Of a stretch of 64,000 bases of DNA, positions 46,329 through 58,512 are shown one piece after another. Position 1 is the stretch's first letter. Every line of letters begins with the position of its first letter. The DNA comes from Sanguinoderma infundibulare (Eukaryota; Basidiomycota; Agaricomycetes; Polyporales; Polyporaceae): contig JAVLRN010000004.1 in the NCBI GenBank assembly GCA_032821775.1, positions 806,001 to 870,000 of the forward strand, written 5' to 3'. Under the pieces are notes generated by a model. It saw only the letters and a list, made by a program, of their open reading frames with translations, was not told where the DNA came from and did not search any database. Both the position numbers and the translations under genes were made by a program.

Positions 46329-47154
46329 CTTCCAATTTCACAGACGCCTCGGGCATGGCCTTGCGAGTGGCTTGGATTTCTCAGGGTGGGATACGAAATG
46401 ACAAACGAGCCAAAGGACTTACCAGTCAAGGGCACCCCGGACCAAGTCGAAGATGTGGAAGTACGCCCAGCGAGACAGGGAGAGAGAACAGATGGGACCC
46501 CAGTTGGAAGTGCACGCCCCCTGTGCCGGCTCGTGTGAAACCGTTCATCGTGCGCAGTTACCCGAAGGACTTGCAAGTACATTCTCCCCCGGAATAATCT
46601 TGGAACATCATGATTTTGGTTCTGGGTGCCAGTCCAATTTCTTCAATGTGATACACAGGAACAGTCCATATCGTAAATTGTGGTTCGTGTAACCTACTGA
46701 TGCACATTTCTGCTCAGGTGTGCACACGGCAAGGCACACTCAGGGCAACTCGGGCCATGGATAACCACATCATGCATTCCCTACATCATCCAATCCCATC
46801 GGTACTGCGGATCTCGTAACTCGGCTGGTAGAATAGCAGAGTTTGGTTAGCTGCACTTGACCACAAGCCTAGATTTGTATCAGATCCAATGACGGCATGC
46901 GAAGCATGCAGCCCCTCCGAAGGGAACCTGGCGGGGCATGCAACAGTGCAGCCGACAGCCGAATGATGCAAGCCTGACACACGAGCACACAGAGCACTCA
47001 GCAGTACAGTTCACGAATCCGTGCAGCTCGAGTGCGCGGCGCATGTGCCCACCACCTGACAGCCATCGAGGATGCGCTGAGATGTGGGCAGATGCACTCG
47101 CTGTTGTTCTCTAAGACATTGGCGAGGAATGAGATATATGATTAAGAACAAGTT
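46329..47154. other. Region without a recognised gene
   Basis: I see no supported coding or repeat structure here. Confidence 0.35.
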
Positions 47155-49965
47155 CTATGTGTAAATTGGTGAAGATTCGGGGCTCTTAGCCAGTAAGTAT
47201 GCCGTCTTCACCCTGAAGTCGACACACCACTTTCCCCCTTCCCTAACCCACAAACAGCGCATGTCCAAGCGCAGAATGTCGCCTGGAATGAGCTCATTAG
47301 CGGCGAACCGACCTGCGTTCTGACCAGGTAGCGGGACGCTCTTCGTGCCATCATACATGTTCACAAGACGCCACCGCAGCCCAGCAGAGATCCGTCGAGC
47401 TAGCACATATCCGAACATGTCATCTGAATGGACATTATCAGCTTGCGCACATCACAATGAAGATGTACGCACCCTTGCCCCCCTCGGTGAGGTCGTAGAT
47501 GCCTTCCAGCCTCTCCTGGTCAGCGGGGCTCAAGAGTTGGATGCCGAAGGTTAGCTTGGAGGGTAGTGATCGATTGATGACGAGCTCGAACCTGTTGAGG
47601 CGGCCGAACGCGACGATCACTATTGCGCGGGCGCTTTCAGGGTCGCCAATCGACAGAGTGTTGTCGCTCCAGTGCGCATCCGCGGGGACATGGTGAAGGT
47701 GGAACCTCACCCGGTCATTGGGCCACCAGCCTGGTGGCTCTACGAGCAGGCGCCGAATGTGGCTGAGCCACGGGTTGAGCAAGGTCGACATGCAATGGAC
47801 AGGCTCGAATGACATACCTGACTTGGTCATTCGTGAGGGGCACCAGGTGCTCCTTGACGAGCTCGAGTTCCGGAACGATCTGTGTGCCAGGCTCCTGCGT
47901 GTCATCACTCATTTGGCCTTCGGAGACGTCAATGACCATGAAGTCCCATGCGTGGACAAATGTGGCAGAGACGTACCGACAATGGAACCCTCTTCCTCGA
48001 AGTCTGCGACCTCCACCGAACTATGGTCCCTGGCCGTGGATGGCGGCTGGCTGGGAACAAGCGGATCGAGGTGATCCTGTGCGTCGTCGTTCGCCTGCCC
48101 TTGAGGGTCGTCAAGCACAACCATGTCTGCTGTCTGGGCAGAAGGGACTTACCGACAGATGAACTGTCTACATCACCACTGTCCGTGAGCTCCAGGGCGC
48201 CGAGGTCCCTCTTCAATGGAGGGGGAGAGGACAGAGAACTGTCCTCACGCTTTCACTTTGGCCTCGACGACATGGACCGTGGGGGAAGAGTAGATGGAAG
48301 ACATGGGGTTAGGGGGCAAGGGGTGTTCATGGGCAGTTCCGGGAGGCACCCGCATATAACAGGTAAGAATCTGGCTGCTGACATAATGGATATTGCCCTC
48401 GGGAAACAGGTGAACAGGTATCTTCCTACCGAGGTATCAGTCACGGGTGATCAGCACACATGACATCCAAGTACTAATGGCGTGGTCTGCTCACGCAACA
48501 AGTCCAACTCACGGGCGAAACTGGTCAGGGTGACGACATGATTGGGATGCATTGGTACTAGAAATACACGTCTGTTGCCCACAGTGTATTCTACATGAAC
48601 AAAGACCTGTGTCGAGACACTCGCTTCACTTCTGGTTGGGGACATGAATCTTCTTGTGAGGCTAAAGACGGATGAAAAACTGTGGGGACGTGGGCGAGAA
48701 CGGTGGAGGAACGCACAAGAGTGATCTTAATGTCCAAGCTCAACATGATTCCCGTCATGAACAGGACCTTTGTGTCGGCGACGTCAATGGACAGAACTAA
48801 CGGCTGCGGATTGATGACAGCCAAGTTGCGCTTGCCGTCGAGAGCAGCAAAGTCGACGTCTATATTGGTGCCCGCCAAAACCACCGACATATACAAATCT
48901 CCTGGAAGGTAATGAGCGACAAACGTGAGCAGCAAAGGGCACGGTAATCGCGAACCTTCACTAAGGGTGGTGAGATTGGCCATGGAGGCGGCAACCCACT
49001 CGGGTCGGGTCGTGATTTCTTGCCAGACAGGATCGTAATGCATGGTCACGTTGTGAAGAGGCCAGTGAATAGGTCTACCCTGCTCGGAACCAGGGCCGGG
49101 GCGGTAGTCCCAGCTGCCGAGCTTCAAGCTACCTGTGGTAGTAAGGGCCACCACTGGCAGCCCATCCTCGTTGCCCTCTATGACATCAAGCTGATCATCG
49201 ACGGGAATCTAACATGAGATGACATCACCAGAGGATAGACATTACCACCAATTGTGACTCACAAAGTAGTACTCCCGGAGAACACGAGCGAGTGGGTTGT
49301 TTGCAGCCGTGAGAGGCGCTGCCCATGGGACAAGTCCAGGGGCGTTGGGGAGGACCCCATAGCTTTGTGCCTTGCCGTCTTCTGGGTCGCTCTCTGGATG
49401 GGTATGGATGAGTGAGGGAGGAAGAGGGGTGCGAAGGGAACGTACCTGCGCGGGGCGGCATGGAGTGATCGGTGTCCAACACCACATGCGGCACGAGGCA
49501 CTCGGTATGCATGTCTCCTTTGTACTTCGGATCAGTGATAGTCAACACCAGCAGCAAGAAACCGCAATGCCGTGACAAGATAACACACCTGGGGGTTGGG
49601 GTGGAGCCTGATCTTCTGCTCCTTCCACAGGAGGTACATAGCCCTGTCAACCCGCCAATCCTGTGGCCGGATATTGGCAGGAGGTTTGCTCCCAGGGTCG
49701 CTTACGTTGGAGTCCATCCACTCCTTGATACGTACATAGTCAACCCTGGCGCATTGACTGCTGGGGTCGTCACTGGCCTGGAGGATCTTAAGGACATAGG
49801 ATGATGAAGTCGGTTGGCCATCATCATCGGCGATGCCTGCCAATGCAAGAAAAAGTTTCTTCGGACAGCATGAGTTAACAACAAGAGATCACTGCGCGGT
49901 ACTGCACCTTGGGTACGGTGTAGTGACTTTGTGTCCTGCAGACGAACGTTGGTAAGCATGTTCAT
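47155..49965 (-). CDS. Unrecognised multi-exon cargo gene(s)
   Basis: A chain of protein-like exons on the minus strand, possibly one long gene or two. From 5' to 3': VDYVRIKEWMDSNVSDPGSK with QDWRVDRAMYLLWKEQKIRL (49.8-49.6 kb), CLVPHVVLDTDHSMPPRA (49.5 kb), VVALTTTGSLKLGSWDYRPG with VTMHYDPVWQEITTRPEWVA and LAGTNIDVDFAALDGKRNLA (49.15-48.75 kb), EYTVGNRRVFLVPMHPNHVV (48.6 kb), LTFGIQLLSPADQERLEGIY (47.5 kb) and FGYVLARRISAGLRWRLVNM, ending SPESSPIYT at 47155. Beta-rich composition dominates. The W-x-V-D-R-A element recurs in the neighbouring gene, so the two may be related. No known family was recognised. Confidence 0.5.
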
Positions 49966-50232
49966 GTAGCGATCGTAATGAGAAGCTCACAGGACGGCCA
50001 GAGGCAGGATGTGTTGAGTATGGTCAGGGGTAGAAGGTATGGCAAAGCAGAAAGCGGGGTCGAGCGTCCCAACTAATCAGTGATCAGTCGACTGGTGCTG
50101 CTGATTATATCATCTGATCTGGCTGGCAGAACATCACACGGGAGCATGGAGACTGATCGGGCATGCATTTCCAGGAAGTGACAACGTATCGATATGATGA
50201 ATTACAAGTACAAAGGTAGAAAACGCTGGGAA

Positions 50233-52592
50233 TCAGTTCTCGACCTCTGTGTAGGAGACCTCGTCCATGTCGTCCTTGAACTCCTGCACCGACCGTGACC
50301 TCTTGCGACTCCCCTCAGGGGCCTTCCTGTCGGGGGCCTTCCTGTCGGGGGCCTTCCCCTCGCGGGCCTTCCCCTCGCGGGCCTTCCCCTCGCGGGCCTT
50401 CGCCTTGATGACGTCCTCCAGCTTATGCAGCACAGTGGCTACCCCACAACTGGGACTTTTCCTGAGATCGACAAGCACCCGCTTGACCTTCGTGTCATCC
50501 TTGAACTCCTCATATAGGCGCAGCATGTCGCAGCATTCAAGGATCCACTTCTCCCCCTTATGGAAGAACACGGCCATAGCCGAGAGCGGCATCATATGAT
50601 ACCGTATGATGGATGGGGCGGATTGGTCCTGAAATGCCATGGCTTTGATAAAGTCGACCACGTGCTGCGCTCTATGGAGCACCTCATCGACTGGTAAGCG
50701 CATCTGGGCTTTGGAGAGTCGAATCTCGCTAGTAGTGGGATACTTATTCTCCGGGTGCTTGTCGAAGGCATCCGTGTACGCACATGCCTCGGCAGGAGAG
50801 ATTCGCCTGGCGCCTGCCCAATGCATGGGCGCGTTGTCGATGACGAGGACGGACGCGGACAGGATGGTTTTGAAAGCCTAGGGCGTACTATGAGAACGTG
50901 GCAGAGGAAGAAGAAACAATGCTTGACGTACGGGGGTGATGCTGACCTTAAGGCCCAGCTGGATGGACCTCATGAAGTTGCCATCCTGCTTAACCGTCCC
51001 GATACCGAGCTCCACGACGTATTGCTCATTCAAGTGCAAAACACGCTGGGAGTCCACGGCGGCAAAGGAAAGCTGGTATTCGTCCTTGTCGATAGTGAAA
51101 GCGAGGTTCAAGTAGAGATCGCCTACATTGAGATCAGTGGATTGTCGTGCACTGAACTTGCCAAAAAAGGACCCACCCTCGATGAGGCCGATGTACCTGT
51201 GCATAGCAGTGGCAATCTCTTGGGAGTTTGCGACAATCTTCCGCGTGAGAGGAATGTAGTAGAGGTGTATGTCATTGAGGGGGAGGTAGACATGTTTGAT
51301 GGAGAGAGGAGGGTTATGGGCAACGGCGCGGTAGTCCACGCCATAAACCTTGATGGTGCCCTTCACCTCGCAGGCCTCGAGTGGCAGGTTATACTCATTG
51401 CATTCGACGACGCGGTCAAGCTGAGGCAGATGCTCGTGAGACGGCGAGGACAGCAGGACACAAGTCGCATTGGTCACTCACGAAGCCATAGTTGTCGAGG
51501 ACCTCGAGCAACAGCTCTTGATACATCTGCTCTCGTAGCGAGAGTTGAGACACCTAGTAACTGGGTCAAAAGCCGCGATGGACATACGAACGAAGTGAAT
51601 GACCTGAGCGACTGCAGTGGGCAGGGCGACGCCAGGAGCACTGGGAGGGACATTGACTGACGTTCCAGATAATTTCGGAGAGACGGGGGCAGGCGACTGG
51701 GGCGTGGGGGCAGGGCCAGCGAGCACCGCAGTCGGGGAAACACCAGCAGAGACCGAAAACCAGGATGCTGCCACAGGGGGTTGAGGGGCATCCATGTCCA
51801 TAGGGACCTCTGAATCATTGGCAGGAGGGCCAGACAAAGATGCCAGATGGGAAATGGATGTGAGAGCTGATGGCGGGCCCTGGGAACCGAGGGCCTCAGA
51901 AGGATGTCTGGAGCCTGAGATACCCTGTTGGCCGCCCCCTGCCCCGCCCTCGGACTCAAGCTGTGTCATGGGAGACAATCAACACCTTGCTGACGAACCT
52001 CTCCTACAAGACACATCAACTCACCTGGTCGAGTTTGTCCCTTGGGACAGCTTTAGTTGTGATCGCGGTCCACAAAGCTCTGTCCACCGCCCACTCCCTC
52101 TGGACGACACCAGACGGCGTGGGTTCAGAGACATCCGCACTCTGCGTGAGCCAACCCCGGATGCGTTTAACGTCGATGGTGATATTTTCGACGACATCGT
52201 TCATGAGAATGTCACACTTCGAAGACGACTTGTCGAACTTGATGGTGGGCATGTGCACTTTGAGCAGCGCCTGTTTTGAAAATGAGGAAGGAAAACGCAG
52301 CGAACGTGGGCAGGACATTTTACCTTGAGCTCTGGAACCTTGATCCCTGTGCTACGACGCAACACCCGATAAGAAAACGCACGCTATGTGGTTGAAGAGG
52401 GACTTACAGCAATTGCACAGTGAGGGGATAGCGAACACCGTCAGGAGAGGACATCACTAAGGGAGAGATGGAGATGACATGAGAAGCGAACGAGGAGGGG
52501 TCGAGATTGGCGGGGGGTAGGTAGCTGGATGGACAAGGACACTGGCTAAGTATGCCTTGTCCTCTGATAAACGCCCGGGATCGCCTGCACAC
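50233..52592 (-). CDS. Unrecognised cargo gene with C-terminal AREGK repeats
   Basis: Minus-strand exons give a long protein. The 5' part has MPTIKFDKSSSKCDILMNDV and QREWAVDRALWTAITTKAVP (about 52.25-52.02 kb), like the W-x-V-D-R-A segment of the gene to its left. Next is a Pro/Ser-rich linker (51.96-51.6 kb). A beta-rich domain follows (51.45-50.95 kb: KVYGVDYRAVAHNPPLSIKH, DLYLNLAFTIDKDEYQLSFA). The last exon has SVLVIDNAPMHWAGARRISP and FHKGEKWILECCDMLRLYEE. It ends with tandem five-residue repeats (three A-R-E-G-K, two A-P-D-R-K; 50325-50402), a basic patch that may be a nuclear signal, and the acidic end SYTEVEN. Function unknown; exon borders in the 5' half are uncertain. Confidence 0.5.
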
Positions 52593-52874
52593 ATCAGCCT
52601 AAAACAGGCATAACTTATTTACGCAGTAGGGATGTTGGCTGCGTGCCCACCCGCAAGGCCACTGGTGATCAAAAAGAGCGTCAGGGCAGCTACCTCGCGC
52701 TTCATGTCCCATCCACCTCTCTCCTGCCATCAACCTCGTTATCTGCGCCACCGCCCGTCGTGCGACCATGGCTGTTCAGAGCAAGTTGTTGAGGTTCGTG
52801 GTACGATTTTGTCATTTCAATAACGAGCAGTCTGAAAGCATGCATCCAGCCTCCCACAGGACATCCATCATGTA

Positions 52875-53921
52875 ATGGAAGACCGCTTCGACATGGACTG
52901 TCTGCTCTGCTGGGGGGGGACATGTACCTATGCTTGTGATCGCGTCTCCAAGATGTTGCTGAAGGAGCACGACGCCATTGTGGGCCACTACTGGGGGGCC
53001 CAGGTGCATTGGCTGTGGGATTACCTCACTGAGCACCGGGCGGTGATTAGCGGCTACGCTGCCCTAGCCTTCATCATGCGCGACACCCGTCTCCTAGGGC
53101 CTGTGTTGGAGATCTGTGTCAACTCCGAGCACGGCCCTGCCCTGGTGGGCTCCCTCAAGCGGTGGGGCCCTTTGGAGAGGGCCGTACCCTGGGAGGAATG
53201 GCCATTCCGCAACGAGCACCAACCCACCAAGTACAAGTTCCGCTGGCCTAAGCAAAAGGATCCCTGCGTATACATCATCGTCTCGCACACACCCTCCCCC
53301 TTCACCCCGATCGCGATGTCCAAGTGCACTGCACTCTTCAACTACATGGACGAGTACTCCTTCAGTTGCGCATATTGGGACCTCATGATGAACTGTCGAG
53401 CGGTAGCCCCCGAATTGCCCTACCTCGAGTCTGACGACAAGAAGCATGTGGAGATGGTGATCCAAGGGGATTTCCAGCTAGCTCAGTGGGCTGCAGACGT
53501 AGCCGAGCCCCCTCTGCCGTTCCCCATAACGTACCTCGGGTGGCGGGCACATGTCAACCAGGGCAAGGATCAGCAGGCCCAGGAAGTGGAGGAGGAGTAT
53601 ATCAACCCGGTATGTCTGCGGTCGAGATACCAGTGTCCGGGCCAATTGCGCTACTTCGGCGACAAGGGTTCACTCGTGGACTTCTATCAACCTCACAAGG
53701 TGAACCACGCAGTCTTCAAGCATTTGCACTGTCCGCCCTACGGTATGGGTGCAGTGTGGAGGATGGCTGGGGCGTATTGCAAGAAGGACTGCGAGAGCAG
53801 CGATTATCTCCTGCGATTCTTGGATTTGGAAACCCGCGTTAGCGACACACCACTGAACTACAGCCCATTCACCACCGGCATCTTAGGGGAAGTGAGGGTC
53901 GGGGAGGCAGAGTTCGAGTGA
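52875..53921 (+). CDS. Unrecognised single-exon protein, possibly nucleotidyltransferase-fold
   Basis: An intact 348-codon frame beginning MEDRFDMDCLLCWGGTCTYA. The segment HRAVISGYAALAFIMRDTRL, followed about 20 residues later by EICVNSEHGPALVGSLKRWG, then by CVYIIVSHTPSPFTPIAMSK and ALFNYMDEYSFSCAYWDLMM, follows the layout of a basidiomycete family with a degenerate nucleotidyltransferase fold (h-x-G-S-x-A, then an h-D-h-h strand). Here the G-S is G-Y and the acidic pair is lost, so catalysis is unlikely. Near the end comes YCKKDCESSDYLLRFLDLET. The assignment is by pattern only and weak. It stands alone on the plus strand between two minus-strand cargo genes. Confidence 0.55.
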   Translation: MEDRFDMDCLLCWGGTCTYACDRVSKMLLKEHDAIVGHYWGAQVHWLWDYLTEHRAVISGYAALAFIMRDTRLLGPVLEICVNSEHGPALVGSLKRWGPLERAVPWEEWPFRNEHQPTKYKFRWPKQKDPCVYIIVSHTPSPFTPIAMSKCTALFNYMDEYSFSCAYWDLMMNCRAVAPELPYLESDDKKHVEMVIQGDFQLAQWAADVAEPPLPFPITYLGWRAHVNQGKDQQAQEVEEEYINPVCLRSRYQCPGQLRYFGDKGSLVDFYQPHKVNHAVFKHLHCPPYGMGAVWRMAGAYCKKDCESSDYLLRFLDLETRVSDTPLNYSPFTTGILGEVRVGEAEFE

Positions 53922-54194
53922 GTGGCGCCATTTCTTCAGCGGTGCATCATCGCCTGACCCCTCACTGTTTCCAGACGCGTGCAGTGATTGGTGTTGCCGG
54001 ACATGACGATCCCCCCATGGAACGCTTTCTAGTGACCATGTTTGTAGATGCTTATATGTAATTGCCAGTTTGGAATGGTGAAACGAAGTCGTGTCGATCA
54101 CCGTTAAACGATTTGCCAAGGAAAATGGATATCCTAAGTACACGCACGATCTACACCGCTACTTCGTGCCGCCCTTCTTTCCAGCCTGGTGCCA

Positions 54195-56090
54195 TCACTT
54201 CATGAACTTGGCCCATTCACCGCCATCTGCCCGACCGACCTTGATCCAACGTCCCCGCTCGCCCGGAACATCACCCGCTGCACGCCAAGCTCGCATCTGG
54301 TCAGAGTATGTACTGGTTTTGAAGGGCGCCTGGAAGACGGTCTGGAACACGTCGGAGGTGGTCATGGGCAGATGACCGTCTTCCAAGGCACGCATGGCAG
54401 TAAACCCTTCTGCCATGTCGCAGACATATTTCCAGGGCCAGCCACCGGTGCGACCGTGAGGTGCAGTGGTTAGATCAAGCGGGGTTAGAGCGGATTCCGA
54501 TTTGCCGGTGGCCTCGGCTAAATCTGTGTTGCCGGCAAAGAGTGCAGGAATGGGGTCCTCGGCTTGTGAGTGGGCCGCGTGTTCGCGCGCGACTGGGGTG
54601 ACAACCTCATGCAGCCTAGAGGGGGTGGAGGAACACGAAAGGGTGTCATCGTCGGGCAAAGATGATCCTGGAGGGCTGGGCGCTGGAGACAGCGACCAGT
54701 GGTGGTGAGACTGCGGGGTCAACGGAAGCTGACTAGAAAGAGGTTGAAGGCCGTGAACACCAGTTCAATGACGACCGAATGATGAAATGTACACTGACTG
54801 ACGAGGGGTATGAGGTGCGGTGGTGTCGTCGGAGGCAGGGGACTTCTGCTGAGGGCCGGGCATCCCCTCGCCTGATGTCACCCCGAGCGAACGATAACAG
54901 AGGTCATCCGAGTTGAGCTTCTTCAGGTCCTGTGGAGCAGAGCCCTTGGAGCCGGTGAACCATAGCCGCTTCTTGAAGTCGTAGTATTGGAACTTCTCTG
55001 TATCGCAGTGATAGTCTTCAACAAGCTGAGGGATGTCCTTCGGATGAAAGGCAGAAGGGTTGTCGACGACGATCTCCAGGTTGTCAGACAGTGCGCCATT
55101 CTAACCAGACAAACTGAGTCTGTACCAGCACGGGTGAGCGACTAGAAACGGACACACCTTGGCGAACCAGCGCAATGTGATGATGACCATGTGCGACTGG
55201 GCATGCTGTTGACGTGCCCGGTTCGCCTTCTCTTCGTGAAGAAGCTGTTGCTCGGTGTGGATGGCAGAGATGCGGGTTTGGTATGCCGGCCCAGTCGGAG
55301 TGGCATATGATGAATGCTTGGGAGGTGCACGGTCGGCAGACGTGTTAAAGGCGGCCGAATCCATAGAGTCAAAAGGGTCAGCGTCCCCCTCTGGCAATGG
55401 GGAGGACTGCCTCATCTGCTTCTTCCTTGATGCGCGACCACGGCTGTGACCGGAAGTTTGACCTTTCGGGCCCGCGTCTGAACGTGGTTCATGCATCAGG
55501 CATGGACATTTGAGGGAGTGTTATCGCAAGTGCACCTTTCTGAGCCGTTTGTGGGAACTCCACTCCCTTGCAATGATCACTAACCGCGCACGCATGCATG
55601 GTCAGCAGGAGGGGTTGCAAATTCCTACAGCAATGAATGCAAACTCCAAAGGTACAGTCAAGGTTGATGGTATTCAGCTGGGAGCTTGACCGGCAAAGCT
55701 GACCAGGACAAGGGGTCTTGGTCTTGTCGCCGCAATGAGACAGCTTCCACAGAGGTATATCCGGCCGCCATGCAAAGTATGAACAGCTGTCCGGACCAGA
55801 TGCGTCATTATTCAGACACTGGTGGAATGAGATTGAGTTGTCATAGATTGACAGCGGTGCATGGGACAACTCACCTTCTCAAACCAGTGACCTTTTTTGC
55901 TTGAGTCGCCCTTGCCTTGATGCAGGATGGGAGCACCGACACAGTATCCGCATTTCTCACACGAGTTCAGATGAGAGAGGATGAGAATGCGGGTGAGATG
56001 AGGGGGCATTGTTGTGAGGGGGAGCAAATGGCAACGTCGGACGAATGACAACTGTATGAGGTGGAATGGGCGTCTGTTGCTGAGGCCCAC
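54195..56090 (-). CDS. GRF-type zinc-finger cargo protein
   Basis: Exons join in phase throughout. The N-terminus (ATG at 56090, or 56012: MPPHLTRILILSHLNS) has CEKCGYC and GHWFEK, which after an intron continues CLNNDASGPDSCSYFAWRPD: the C-x2-C, C, C layout with aromatic G-H-W-F and Y-F-x-W of GRF zinc fingers, known to bind single-stranded nucleic acid. A second cysteine cluster follows (CTFGVCIHCCRNLQ). Next is a basic linker with RGRASRKKQMRQS, a QTRISAIHTEQQLLHEEKAN helix, DNLEIVVDNPSAFHPKDIPQ, and a last exon with WPWKYVCDMAEGFTAM, STYSDQMRAWRAAG and EWAKFMK at the stop. No interruption was found. It is likely a DNA- or RNA-binding accessory protein of the element. Confidence 0.68.
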
Positions 56091-56139
56091 ATTTGTTCAT
56101 CAAGTTTGAAGTATGCCCAATAAGCACATTGCAGCGCGA

Positions 56140-57250
56140 GGAGCACTGTCGCTGAGGCACACTCTCAAGCTCCGAACACATGCGAGGAGCACTCTCGCTG
56201 AGGTCCACTCTCAAGTTCAGAACGCGCGCGAGGAGCACTCTCAAGCTCAGAACGCATGTGAGGAGCACTCTTGCTGAGGTCCACTCTCAAGCTCAGAACG
56301 CATGCGAGGAGCACTCTCGGTAGGACCAAGTCTCAAGCTCCGAATGCATGTGAGGAGCACTCTCAGTAAGACTGACTCTCAAGCTCAGAACGCATGCAAG
56401 GAGCACTCTCACTGAGGTCCACTCTCAAGTTCGGAATGCGCATGAGGAGCACTCTCAAGCTCAGAACGTATGCGAGGAGCACTCTCGCTGAGGTCCACTC
56501 TCAAGTTCGGAACGCATGCGAGGAGCACTCTCAAGCTCCGAACGCATGTGAGGAGCACTCTCAGTAAGACCAACTCTCAAGCTCGGAATGAATGCAAGGA
56601 GCACTCTCAGTAAGACCGAGTCTCAAGCTCCGAACACGCGCGAGGAGCACTCTCAAGCTCAGAACGCATGCAAGGAGCACTCTCGCTGAAACGTACTCTC
56701 AAGCTCGGACAGCATGCGAGGACCATAACCTGAAGCTCGGAACGCATGCGAGGAGAACTCTCGCTGAGACATACTCTCAAGCTCGGAATGCGTGCGAGGA
56801 TGACTTTCAGTGGACTGACTCTGAACCTCAGAATGGGCGTGAGGATGACTCTCAGTGAGATCGACTCTGAAGCTCAGAACGCACGTGAGGAGGACTTTCA
56901 CTGAGGTCGACTCTGGACCTCGCAGCACACGCGAGGATGACTCGGACTGGGGGGGCACTTTGAAACTGGGAACCCACGCAAGGGCTGAGGTCGACTCTGG
57001 ACCTCGGAAAGCGTGCAAGGATGACTCTCGCTGACATCGACTCTGGATCTCAGAACATGCACGAGGATGACTCGGACTGAGGTGGACTCTGACCCTCGGA
57101 TTGTGGTCGAGGAGCACTCACACCTGAGGTCGACTTTGAACCTGAGAACAGGCACGAGGGACACTTACACTGCAACGACTGCCCTCGGAACGCACCTGAC
57201 GAGAACTGACTCTAAGGTCCGCACGGGAGGGATACTTGCACTGCAGGTGA
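56140..57250. repeat. Minisatellite, about 1.1 kb
   Basis: More than 20 imperfect copies of a unit of about 30-55 bp. The core reads GAGGAGCACTCTC, a variable TGAGGTCCACTCTCAAGCTC-like middle and AGAACGCATGC. Units at 56.15-56.75 kb are most alike; those beyond 56.8 kb drift (GAGGATGACTC, GGACCTCGGAA). The open frames across it follow from repetition and are probably not genes. It lies directly 5' of the GRF-type gene. Confidence 0.9.
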
Positions 57251-57820
57251 CTTGGCGTTCGGAACGAAGTCGAGAGCGCGACACTGGACCTCAGAATGGG
57301 AGCCAGGACTACTCACAGTGGAAGCGATTGTGGTCTTTGGAACACACACGCACAAGAGCAATGTCCATCTTCTGTTCACGGCCATGAGCAGATGTCGCTG
57401 CGATTGATAGGCTGCCTCCACAACTCCAAGCTGCGAAATCTGCGCAGGCAACAGTACAACAGGTTGCCCCCTAAGCATGAAGCGGCCAGCTGGAACGAGA
57501 GTCTCGCAACCGTGTCCGATGCCGCCGTCAAGGCACGTCTTCCCCATTCCTTCTTCTGTGGCTATTGCGGTTTATTATTCAAGAATACGTGCATACAGGG
57601 AGACCACCACACCGGCAACGGCAACTGGAAGGAAATGCAGGAGCATATGGCATCTCTGCTGTATCTCGAAGTGCATTCAAGCACACCCTCGCATCCGCAC
57701 ACGCTTCCGGATCTAACCCGTGGCTGCACAGCAGGTGAGTGTGGCCATGGTGGCAAGCCAAGGTCTTGGTGGCGCAACCCTTGAAGCAGGACACGAATCA
57801 CACAAAAGCGATGAAATGAC
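57251..57820 (+). other. Open stretch of uncertain coding status
   Basis: A plus-strand frame (57296-57784) is open for 162 codons. It includes LSLRLIGCLHNSKLRNLRRQ and ARLPHSFFCGYCGLLFKNTC, which look protein-like, with a possible C-x2-C. There is no recognised family and no clear splice support. Confidence 0.25.
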
Positions 57821-58200
57821 GGACAATTAAATTTTATTATGTTTTCTACTCTGGAAAAATCTCCCCAGGCTAATTTGGTAGAAGTACATCTAAAAAGTAG
57901 GAATTAGTTCTAAATTAGAGGATTAGTGACATTAGCTCTAGCTTAGACAGGTTACCCCATCTCATAGCAGGTATTATAGATCTACCACCCAGTGCAGCTG
58001 TGTATTAGTACTATGTTAGATCTAATTCCTCCTAATGGTCACTAATGCAGAACTACAGGTTCAGTATCTCAGAGATTTGCTGGGCTGTCCAGAACTTGCA
58101 CACACCACATAAAATAGGCATTAAAGGTGTATATTGAGCATAACTAATACATGGCTGTAACTGCAGACAAGCATGCCGGTGAGGGTGGAGAACTCATACA
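57821..58200. other. AT-rich island
   Basis: Clearly more AT-rich than its surroundings, with TTAGTACTATGTTAGATCTA and similar strings. No gene. A similar island lies at 61.2-61.6 kb. Confidence 0.5.
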
Positions 58201-58512
58201 CCTGGAGGAGGCAAGGGAGGAGAGCAAGGGAATCTAACTATAACTATATTGCACAGACAACAAGCACAGACGAAAACAAGGAGGGTCAGCAAGAAGGAGC
58301 ATGAGAGGACAAGCACATGTACAAATAATCACAATCAAAAGAAAGTGCAAGTCCGACGACTGTCAACGTGTTCAGTATAGGCGGCACATGCGGGTAGACG
58401 TTCATCATGGGGGGACATACGAGTTCATAACGATTCATCACGTTGGCGTTGATGACGAGTGAGAAAGAAAGAGATCTCCGCAACTTCTCCAGCACGGACG
58501 CGAACATCATGC

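Noticed and set aside
56140..57250. Long open frames across the minisatellite (for example 56592-56858 + and 56659-57117 -)
   Set aside because: They exist on both strands because the repeat unit lacks stops; sequence is low-complexity and has no start or splice context.
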